A stretch of 64,000 nt of DNA from Symploca sp. SIO2E9 (GTDB taxonomy: Bacteria > Cyanobacteriota > Cyanobacteriia > Cyanobacteriales > Coleofasciculaceae). A program made the position numbers and the translations under genes. Below are positions 56,749-64,000 of this stretch, in pieces (within the stretch, counting starts at the first letter, position 1; every line of letters starts with the position of its first letter). Under the pieces are notes generated by a model that had not been told where the DNA came from, did no database searches, and saw nothing but the letters and a program-made list of their open reading frames with translations. The DNA is taken from positions 1 to 64,000 of the forward strand of contig JAAHGS010000019.1 in the NCBI GenBank assembly GCA_010692645.1. The letters run 5' to 3'.

Positions 56749-57079
56749 TGTAATCTTTTAGAGTTCTCAATATTACCTTGAATATGCAAGAGGTTTGCAA
56801 AAGTGTAAAAGTTCAGGAGTTTTTCCCCCCTTATCCCAACTTCTAAAAAAATCTCATCAGCTGGCAACTGTATTAGAACACTAGTGATATCACAAGTACC
56901 ATAGGCATGGCAATAATCCGGTCAATGACCACTAGGAGTGTATACCTAAATGGTTGACATCTTCAGAGGCAATCCAATCTTACTTAAGACTTCATACAAA
57001 TTAATAATTTCTGGTTTGATAATTTAACAAGAGCTAGGACTTTTATCAGTCATAGAGTCTAAGAGTGATCACTATTGCC
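56749..57079. other. Intergenic region upstream of the ATPase-STAND unit
   Basis: Divergent promoters for the wall protein and for the two-gene unit. A/T rich; no repeat or operator is recognised. Confidence 0.45.
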
Positions 57080-58498
57080 ATGACACTAGATTTACTTAAA
57101 TTTTACGAAGCGATGGATCCCACCAAGCCTCTGGCAGTGGAAAATCCTGACGATAAGAAATACTATATTGATTTATCCTCAGTGCGAGGCAGCAACCTGA
57201 TTCAGGAGTTAAAGGACAAAATTACCTTTTTTTCTCGGGGAAAGCCCACTTGCCAAATGTTTACAGGTCATATCGGCTGCGGCAAGTCTACAGAGTTGCT
57301 GGTACTCAAAGCCCAATTGGAGCAAGAAAACTTCCATGTGGTTTATTTTGAGTCCTCTCAATACTTGGAAATGGGAGATGTTGATGTTAGTGATATTTTA
57401 TTGGCGATCGCTCGCCAGGTGAGTGAAAGTATGACCAACCTGGATAAAATTGAAATTGAGCAACCCAAAACTCTTAATTCTTTATTAAGAGGAGCTGCTA
57501 GACTTTTACAGACAGAAATCGAGCTTTCTGCACAAGCTTCGCTTCCTGGCATTGGTAAAGTGGCTGCTAGCACGGAGGGAGAGTTCTCGATTGCAGCAGG
57601 GATTCCAGGTGTTGGTCAACTTAATGCCTCTCATGACGATGGCTTCTCACTGGTGGCGCTAGGCATCGGCAAAATTACCGCCAGAGCCAAGAATAGTCCT
57701 GAACTGCGTTCTAAACTCAGAGAATATCTAGAACCCCGCACTAAAGGGATTATTGATGCTATTAATCAGGAGCTGTTGGTAGCAGCACAGGCAAAACTCA
57801 AGCAACAGGGCAAAAAGGGACTAGTCGTTATTGTTGATAATCTTGATCGTGTAGAGAGCGTCAAGAAGCCTACAGGGCGCACCCAGCCAGAATATTTATT
57901 TGTGGATCGGGGTGAACAGTTACGTCAGTTAGGTTGTCATGTAGTTTATACTATGCCCCTAGGCTTAATTTTTTCTAATGAATATGGTCGGTTAACTGAG
58001 CGGTTTGGGATAGACCCCAAGGTGCTGCCGATGGTGCCGGTGCGGTTGCGAGAAGGCAGTGAATGCGATGCAGGAATGGCACTGCTGCGACAAATGGTAC
58101 TGGCAAGAGCCTTTCCTGATAAGTCTCCTCAGCAACGTTTGGATCTTATCGGTGAAGTTTTTGATCATGGAGACACTTTAGATCGATTATGCTGCGTTAG
58201 TGGTGGTCATGTTCGAGAATTACTCAGGCTTCTTAATGAGTGGATTGAGCAGGAAAGAAAACTTCCTCTTTCCCATAAAGGCTTGGAACATGTAATTAGA
58301 GCCCGCCGCAATCAAATGAAGTTGGCAATTGATGAGGATGAGTGGCATTTATTGCGTCAGGTGCAGAAGCGTAAACAGGTTCGAGGAGATGGAGCATACC
58401 AAATCCTGATCCGCAGTCGGTTTGTCTATGAGTACCGCGATAACCAAGGCTCTTGGTTTGATATCAACCCGATTTTGATTGAAGCGGAGGAGTTTTAG
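57080..58498 (+). CDS. P-loop ATPase paired with a STAND-WD40 protein
   Basis: A 473-residue ATPase. Walker A GHIGCGKST (68-76, numbered from the GTG at 57065), Walker B LVVIVDNLDRV near 255, and a winged-helix-like C-terminus (SGGHVRELLRLLNEWI, IEAEEF). Residues 170-225 hold an insert with repeated GIPGVGQ/LPGIGK segments. No TM. I know similar ATPases beside STAND genes in cyanobacteria, but no function. Its stop TAG overlaps the GTG start of the next gene by one base, so translation is coupled and the two proteins likely work together. I prefer the ATG at 57080 over the GTG. Confidence 0.85.
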   Translation: MTLDLLKFYEAMDPTKPLAVENPDDKKYYIDLSSVRGSNLIQELKDKITFFSRGKPTCQMFTGHIGCGKSTELLVLKAQLEQENFHVVYFESSQYLEMGDVDVSDILLAIARQVSESMTNLDKIEIEQPKTLNSLLRGAARLLQTEIELSAQASLPGIGKVAASTEGEFSIAAGIPGVGQLNASHDDGFSLVALGIGKITARAKNSPELRSKLREYLEPRTKGIIDAINQELLVAAQAKLKQQGKKGLVVIVDNLDRVESVKKPTGRTQPEYLFVDRGEQLRQLGCHVVYTMPLGLIFSNEYGRLTERFGIDPKVLPMVPVRLREGSECDAGMALLRQMVLARAFPDKSPQQRLDLIGEVFDHGDTLDRLCCVSGGHVRELLRLLNEWIEQERKLPLSHKGLEHVIRARRNQMKLAIDEDEWHLLRQVQKRKQVRGDGAYQILIRSRFVYEYRDNQGSWFDINPILIEAEEF

Positions 58499-61400
58499 TG
58501 ATGATGTACCCGCAGCAACTTGCAGATATCGAATATGAAAATAGGAACTCCTTACAAGCCTTGATCTGGGCAACTAAAGCTTCTCAGGAAAAATTTTCAC
58601 TGATTCTGGCACGGTGTAATTATACTAGCTTGCGAGAGCAAATGGTGCAGAAGTTGCGGTCGCAGTTGCTTGAGAATAGCTCGCTTTCATTCTCTGAGAT
58701 TGTTTTGGATCACTCAGTCAATCAACTGTTTACCACGCTCAAGGCTCAACTGGGGGATGAGCAGCCACCAGCATTAATGGTATTTGGCCTCGAATCCTTA
58801 ACCAATCTAGAGAAAGTGCTGACAGCAGCTAACCAAGTCAGAGAGGAGTTTGGCAAGAACTTTCACTTTCCCCTAGTGTTTTGGGTAACTGACCAGGTGA
58901 TGCGTCGTATAATTCGCATAGCACCAGATTTTTACAGTTGGGCAACCAGCGTTGAATTTACGACCGCTAATGATGAATTAACTGATTTGATCGAGCAAAG
59001 TGCAGATCGAGTCTTTGCTAAAGTTTTAGAGGTTGGTGCTGGCTTATTTTTAGACAATAGAGCTTTTAATCTAGGAATAGGTTCCCCACTGCTAGCTGAA
59101 CTAGAGGCAGCACGACAAGAACTGCTTGCTCGTGGAGTGAGTTTAGAGCCTCAATTAGAAGCTAGTTTGGAATTTGTTCTAGCTCGAGCTGCCAATGGCT
59201 CTCTGGAGGAATCTAGAGAGCATTATGAGCGCAGTTTAGAGCTATGGCAACAGCTTTTGCTCTCAGCAGGGGAGAGGGAGAGAGGGAGAGGGGGAGAGGG
59301 GGAGAGGGGGAGAGGAAGGATAGAGATTCCAGAGTTTGACAATAGTTCTGTGGCTCCTGGAGTTGTTTCTACAGGGCTAAGGGTAAGATCGTCTCATCTT
59401 CAGACTAACTCTCGCTACAATTACACTGCTTCTCAAATGGAGCGCCTTGGATGTGTACTGCATAGTTTGGGTTTATGGTGGCGTACCTATGCTGAAAGGC
59501 ATCGCGCTGAGTATAAGAGTTCTTATCAACGAGCTCAAGATTATTTTCAGCAAAGTGTTGAGGTGTTTAGGCAGACTGGTAACCAAGAACTAGTTGCTAA
59601 GTTTATCAATTCCTTGGGGGGAGTACTGCAAAGACTCCAACTTTGGCAGGAGTTAGAGAAAGTTGCTCAAGAAGCGTTTGAACTCCATCAAGTCTACTTT
59701 AACCCTTTCAGACAGGCGCGAGTCTATGGGTTTCTCGCTGAGGTAGCACTGGCGAAATCAGCTGCTGGTGAGGCAGATAATTTTGCTCGACAAGCTATCT
59801 CAATTCTAGAGAATGCCTGCTCTGTTGCCTTAACTAGTGTTTCTCCTGAAGATAGAAGTGATTTAGAGGCAGTATGTTCTCATCACAAAAGTTGGTATTT
59901 ATTTTCTTTAGCGAGAGCTCAAAAGACTCTGGGATTATGCCAAGAAAGCCTGAATAATCTAGAAGCAGCTTTGGTACAAACCAAGCCTCACTATGAGCCA
60001 AATCTTTATATTGAGATTTTGCAGCATTTACGAAATTGTTATTTTCAACAAGGCGACTATCTTAGAGCTTTTCAGTTTAAGCAGCAGCAAGGCTCGATTG
60101 AGCAACAGTTTAGTTTTAGAGCTTTCATTGGTGCTGGTCGTTTAGAGCCAGAACAACAGGTAAGTAATCCCATTTTACCAGACACTAATGAACAGGAGAA
60201 AGTTGCTAGGGAAATTGTTGCTGCTGGCAGGGAAAGGGATATCCAGAAGCTAGTTGAACGCCTGAGTCGTAATGACCGTAAATTAACAGTTATTTATGGA
60301 CCCTCAGGAGTTGGTAAAAGTTCAATAGTGCAGGCAGGGTTAATCCCTACTTTGAAAGAGAGAGCTATTAGTACCCGCGAAGTTTTACCAGTTTTGCAGC
60401 AGGTTTATAGTGATTGGATTCAAGAGTTTAGCAAGCGCTTAACCAAGGCAATTGCTGATTTAGAATACTCTCAAAGGCGGCAACATGGAATTGGCTACTG
60501 CAGCAGTCAAGAAGCGATAGCGCCTAGTTGTAGTTTGGAGTTAGGAGATAATGACCATCAACTGGAAACTGTCGAAAATAATCAGAGGACTGTTCAGGAA
60601 AAGATTATCAGTCCTAATCAGCCATTCCTAATTCCAAAAATTTTGGAGCAGCTAAAAAAAAATGCCAATCAAAAGTTGTTAACTATTCTAATTTTTGACC
60701 AATTTGAAGAATTTTTCTTTGTTTATAAAGAACCTGAACAGAAACAGATTTTTTATAATTTCCTCAAGTCCTGTTTGGATATACCTTTTTTGAAGGTAAT
60801 TTTATCCCTACGCGAGGACTATTTACATTATCTATTGGAGTGCGATCGCTTAACAAATTTAGAAGTCATCAATAACGACATTCTTAATAAAAATATTCTT
60901 TATCACTTAGGTAATTTTACAAAAGAAGATGCTAGAAGAATCATCCAAAACTTAACTGATTCCACCTGCTTTCCTCTAGATTCATCCTTGATTGATGAAT
61001 TAGTAGAAGATTTAGCAGAAGAACTAGGAGAGGTGCGCCCGATTGAGTTGCAGTTAGTGGGGGCACAATTGCAAACCGATAGAATCTCGACGCTGGAGGA
61101 GTATCGGCAATATGGCTCACAAAAAAAACTAGTTGAGCGATATTTGGCAGAGGTTATCGAAGACTGCGGGGCAGAAAATCAAAGTACTGCAGAACTGGTT
61201 TTATACTTACTTACCAATGAAAACAATACTCGCCCTCTCAAGACGAGCGAAGATTTAGAAACAGACTTAAAAGCGCTGGCAGTAGATACAGCCATAACAG
61301 CCGAAACCTTAAATCTGATTTTGGCAATTTTTGTGCAATCAGGTTTAGTATTCTTGGTGCCAGAAACTCCTGCTAGTCGTTATCAATTAGTTCATGATTA

Positions 61401-63726
61401 TTTGGTTGATATTATCCGCCAACGAAGAGGAGCTGAGGCTTTAGCCGCCTTCAAAGAGGAGCAAGAGAAGCGTAAGCTCTCAGAAGAGAAACTACATTTG
61501 CTTGTGAAGCGGCAACTAAAAGCAGCAGTTTTTACGGGCTTAATCCTGGCAATTTCAACCCTGTCAGCTATCACCTTTGCAGCGCAAGCAGAATCGAATC
61601 GGCAAAAGTTAGAAAAAAGTCAAATACATGCTCTTAGTAAGACTTCCGAGGCGCTTTTTGCCTCAAATCAAAAGTTTGAGGCCTTACAAGAAGTTCTCAA
61701 AGCCGGAACCAAATTGCAACAAGCTGCTTGGGCAAAAAACGATGCTTTGATTCGAGAGCAAGTTATGGCAGCATTACAGCAGCCAGTTTACTGGCTAGTA
61801 GAGCGTAATCGCCTGCAGGGACATGAGGGCATTGTCTGGGATGTAAGTGTTTCACCTGACGGTAAGATCATTGCCTCAGGCAGTTATGACCAAACTCTCA
61901 GACTGTGGAAAGCTGATGGCACTTTAATTGAGGAAGTTCGGGCTCATGAAGACCGGGTTTTAGGAGTGAGTTTCTCTCCTGATGGTCAGACCCTTGCCAC
62001 AGCTAGTTTTGATCATAGTGTGAAACTTTGGAAGGTTGATAGGACAGGAAGAGTCCAACCTAATCCCTATCATACCCTAAAAGGGCACGATGCTGGAGTC
62101 TATGATGTCAGTTTTTCACCTGATGGGGAATTAATTGCTACTGCTAGTAGAGACAACACAGTGAAACTGTGGAAGCACGACGGTACTATGCTCAAAACCT
62201 TGACTGGTCATAATGATGGTGTTAACGGTGTTAGTTTCTCACCCGATGGTAAATTAATTGCTACAGCCAGCAGGGATAATACAGTAAAACTATGGAAGCG
62301 CGACGGCACCCTAGTGGACACCCTTACTGGACACAAAGATATGGTCTGGGCAGTAGATTTTAGTCCAGATAGTAAGATACTTGCCACAGCTAGTCGAGAC
62401 AGCACTGTAAAACTTTGGAAGCCTGAAAATAGTGGTAACTCTTACAGGTCTTATCAAACTCTTAAAGGTCATAGTACTGCCATCCTAGGTATTAATTTTA
62501 GCCCAGACGGTAAGACAATTGCTACAGCTAGTCAAGATAAAACTATTAAAATCTGGAATCTTGACGGTACAGTGCGCGAAACTCTCAAAGGACACACTAA
62601 TGGGGTTTATGATGTAAGTTTCTTAGCAGATAGTCAAACCCTAGTCTCAGCTAGTGCTGACCATACACTCAAATTATGGCAACTTAATGGCAGTAGATTC
62701 CACAGGAATCTCAATGCTCATCAAGATGAGGTTTGGGCAGTAAGTTTCAGCCCAGATGGTAAAACAATTGCTTCAGCTAGTGAAGATAATACAGTCAAAC
62801 TCTGGAGCGATGCAGGCGGTAATCTGATTAAAACCCTCAAGGGACATCGTGCTGAAGTTGTCGATGTCAGTTTCTCCAACGATGGTAAAACAATTGCCAC
62901 TGCTAGTTATGACAAAAGTGTAAAACTCTGGAATCGAGATGGTAGTTTGCTCAAAACTCTTGCTAATGGCGATCAATTTTTTGGTGTTAGTTTCTCTAAT
63001 GATGGTGCAATAATAGCCGCTGCCAGTCGAGACAATACCGTTCAACTCTGGAATCGAGACGGTAGCTTAAGTAATACCCTACAAGGGCATCGTGACTGGG
63101 TGCGGGATGTAAGTTTCAGCCCAGATGATCAGATTATTGCTTCAGCTAGTGATGATAAAACGGTAAGACTCTGGAATCGAGACGGCAGTCTGTTAGATAT
63201 TCTTCAGGGACATAATAGTTGGGTTTATAGTGTTAGCTTTTCGCCTGATGGTCAGATCATTGCTACAGCTAGCAATGATAATACTGTCAAACTCTGGAAA
63301 ACTAAGGGTAGAGGCGAGCCCTACCAAAATTATAAGACTCTCAAGGGGCATAAAGCACAAGTTCGCAGTGTCAGTTTCTCAGCTGATGGTGAGATGATTG
63401 CGACGGCAAGCGATGATAAGAGTGTGAAACTTTGGAGTACAGATGGTACTTTGCTTAGAAATTTGACTGGGCATCGCGATGGTATTAAGGATGCAAGTTT
63501 CTCCCCTGATGGTCAAATTTTGGCTTTGGCTAGTGCAGATAGTAGTGTGATTTTATGGAATTTAGATGAGCTAGAGAGTTTCAGTAATTTAGATGATTTT
63601 ATGGAATATGGTTGTAGTTGGTTAAAGGATTATTTAAACAATAACTCTCAAGGGAGTAAGGATGATGCTCTAGATGAGAGCTTCACTTCAGGTCAAATTT
63701 GCGAGGGTATTGGTACTCCTGAGTAG
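58498..63726 (+). CDS. TPR / nSTAND1 NTPase / 14-blade WD40 sensor protein (paralogue)
   Basis: 1742 residues, same architecture as the protein at 9789: P-loop-less alpha/beta N-domain (LILARCNY, LMVFGLESL, FPLVFWVTD, APDFYSW), TPR-like helices, NTPase with GPSGVGKS at 601-608, LIFDQFEEFFF, LSLREDYLHYLLE, a membrane helix near 1012-1032, and 14 WD40 blades. The blades are more uniform than in the other copy (many TASRDNTVKLW). Relative to its paralogue it has about 50 extra residues at 255-306, encoded partly by GGGAGA repeats (GERERGRGGEGERGRG). The tail is DYLNNNSQGSK...QICEGIGTPE. The GTG overlaps the ATPase stop; ATGs at 58501 and 58504 are alternatives. Confidence 0.9.
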   Translation: MMMYPQQLADIEYENRNSLQALIWATKASQEKFSLILARCNYTSLREQMVQKLRSQLLENSSLSFSEIVLDHSVNQLFTTLKAQLGDEQPPALMVFGLESLTNLEKVLTAANQVREEFGKNFHFPLVFWVTDQVMRRIIRIAPDFYSWATSVEFTTANDELTDLIEQSADRVFAKVLEVGAGLFLDNRAFNLGIGSPLLAELEAARQELLARGVSLEPQLEASLEFVLARAANGSLEESREHYERSLELWQQLLLSAGERERGRGGEGERGRGRIEIPEFDNSSVAPGVVSTGLRVRSSHLQTNSRYNYTASQMERLGCVLHSLGLWWRTYAERHRAEYKSSYQRAQDYFQQSVEVFRQTGNQELVAKFINSLGGVLQRLQLWQELEKVAQEAFELHQVYFNPFRQARVYGFLAEVALAKSAAGEADNFARQAISILENACSVALTSVSPEDRSDLEAVCSHHKSWYLFSLARAQKTLGLCQESLNNLEAALVQTKPHYEPNLYIEILQHLRNCYFQQGDYLRAFQFKQQQGSIEQQFSFRAFIGAGRLEPEQQVSNPILPDTNEQEKVAREIVAAGRERDIQKLVERLSRNDRKLTVIYGPSGVGKSSIVQAGLIPTLKERAISTREVLPVLQQVYSDWIQEFSKRLTKAIADLEYSQRRQHGIGYCSSQEAIAPSCSLELGDNDHQLETVENNQRTVQEKIISPNQPFLIPKILEQLKKNANQKLLTILIFDQFEEFFFVYKEPEQKQIFYNFLKSCLDIPFLKVILSLREDYLHYLLECDRLTNLEVINNDILNKNILYHLGNFTKEDARRIIQNLTDSTCFPLDSSLIDELVEDLAEELGEVRPIELQLVGAQLQTDRISTLEEYRQYGSQKKLVERYLAEVIEDCGAENQSTAELVLYLLTNENNTRPLKTSEDLETDLKALAVDTAITAETLNLILAIFVQSGLVFLVPETPASRYQLVHDYLVDIIRQRRGAEALAAFKEEQEKRKLSEEKLHLLVKRQLKAAVFTGLILAISTLSAITFAAQAESNRQKLEKSQIHALSKTSEALFASNQKFEALQEVLKAGTKLQQAAWAKNDALIREQVMAALQQPVYWLVERNRLQGHEGIVWDVSVSPDGKIIASGSYDQTLRLWKADGTLIEEVRAHEDRVLGVSFSPDGQTLATASFDHSVKLWKVDRTGRVQPNPYHTLKGHDAGVYDVSFSPDGELIATASRDNTVKLWKHDGTMLKTLTGHNDGVNGVSFSPDGKLIATASRDNTVKLWKRDGTLVDTLTGHKDMVWAVDFSPDSKILATASRDSTVKLWKPENSGNSYRSYQTLKGHSTAILGINFSPDGKTIATASQDKTIKIWNLDGTVRETLKGHTNGVYDVSFLADSQTLVSASADHTLKLWQLNGSRFHRNLNAHQDEVWAVSFSPDGKTIASASEDNTVKLWSDAGGNLIKTLKGHRAEVVDVSFSNDGKTIATASYDKSVKLWNRDGSLLKTLANGDQFFGVSFSNDGAIIAAASRDNTVQLWNRDGSLSNTLQGHRDWVRDVSFSPDDQIIASASDDKTVRLWNRDGSLLDILQGHNSWVYSVSFSPDGQIIATASNDNTVKLWKTKGRGEPYQNYKTLKGHKAQVRSVSFSADGEMIATASDDKSVKLWSTDGTLLRNLTGHRDGIKDASFSPDGQILALASADSSVILWNLDELESFSNLDDFMEYGCSWLKDYLNNNSQGSKDDALDESFTSGQICEGIGTPE
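59264..59318. repeat. In-frame GGGAGA/GGGGGAGA repeat inside the STAND gene
   Basis: Purine-rich tandem units similar to the intergenic octamers at 15500 and 30890, here read as Gly, Glu and Arg codons without a frameshift. The paralogous gene has none at this point. Confidence 0.8.
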
Positions 63727-63920
63727 AGCACCATCACCTTTGAGTAATCAATTCCGAAAAAGTTGCTTTTTGCTTTAAGTTTAGTTAACCCGTTAACGGG
63801 ATGACAAAGAGATACGGTGCGATTCTTTCTTAGTAGGAGCCTCTAGCAAATAGAGGGGTATAGATTATAATGAGATTGAGTTTTAGTCAAGTAAACAATT
63901 ACCAAAGTGGATAGTTAGAT

Positions 63921-64000
63921 ATGATAAATTTTCCCGAATTTGAGGGGAAGTTTACCCTACGCAAACGTCATCAACTTCCTTCATCTCCTGATATTTACTT
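63921..64000 (+). CDS. Partial gene, possible GIY-YIG nuclease
   Basis: Only 26 codons are inside the window (MINFPEFEGKFTLRKRHQLP onward, ending SSPDIY and a cut codon). The context LRKRHQLPSSPDIYL resembles the start of GIY-YIG domain proteins in cyanobacteria, where LP..PGIYF is followed by the YIG strand. The rest is outside, so the call is weak. GTTAGAT precedes the ATG without a clear ribosome binding site. Confidence 0.35.
   Translation, partial: MINFPEFEGKFTLRKRHQLPSSPDIY

Overview
The window is a chromosomal segment of a filamentous-type cyanobacterium. This rests on a full chlB (dark-operative protochlorophyllide reductase), small Psb34/Psb35-like photosystem II assembly proteins, a Tab2-family protein, a CruA-type lycopene cyclase, a linked RRM protein and rpsU pair, group 2 sigma factor and PII genes, many HIP1 (GCGATCGC) sites, and heptanucleotide short tandem repeats (STRRs) between genes. 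Genus cannot be fixed from the sequence. There is no rRNA, prophage or CRISPR array.

Layout. 1-373 is a heptamer repeat block. 374-9393 carries ftsH, a small membrane protein, a cruA-like cyclase, an alpha/beta hydrolase, an orphan ribbon-helix-helix protein and tex. 9789-14813 is a giant TPR / nSTAND1 NTPase / 14-blade WD40 protein. 14954-20890 has a secreted protein, a tandem pair of small beta-rich proteins, a Cu-type P-ATPase and a tnpB insertion element. 21037-26917 has rpsU, rbp, a DUF3153 lipoprotein, tRNA-Val, a cupredoxin, map, a four-unit 118-bp tandem array that looks like minus-strand small RNAs, and a membrane Ser/Thr kinase. 26918-29706 is a repeat-rich island holding a divergent PII protein and the Psb35/Psb34 pair between inverted relics of IS200/IS605-type ends. 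29707-43610 has a DUF389 protein, tab2, avtA, a histidine kinase / GGDEF-EAL / response regulator operon, glk, a histidine phosphatase, a group 2 sigma factor and a DUF3288 protein. 43828-54077 has a methylglyoxal synthase chimera, clpC, msrA, a pentapeptide protein, rph, proX and chlB. 54391-64000 has an AlaX fragment behind a MITE, a peptidoglycan-binding/beta-propeller protein, and an overlapping two-gene unit of a P-loop ATPase plus a second 1742-residue TPR-nSTAND1-WD40 protein. A probable GIY-YIG gene starts at the edge.

Points that stand out: (1) the 118-bp array, where every unit can form an intrinsic terminator on the minus strand and one unit keeps its stem only through G-U pairs possible on that strand; (2) two paralogous STAND-WD40 sensors, one coupled to a dedicated ATPase and carrying an in-frame STRR expansion, the other alone with a tail rewritten by a 26-bp repeat; (3) four families of small inverted-repeat elements, one of which supplies the TAA stop codon of two host genes; (4) a PII protein with Thr in place of the phosphorylated Ser49, whose start codon lies in a dispersed repeat; (5) a methylglyoxal synthase joined to only the C-terminal end of a lipid kinase, as if the kinase core had been deleted in frame.

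All functional calls are by eye from motifs and remembered families; no database search was run.
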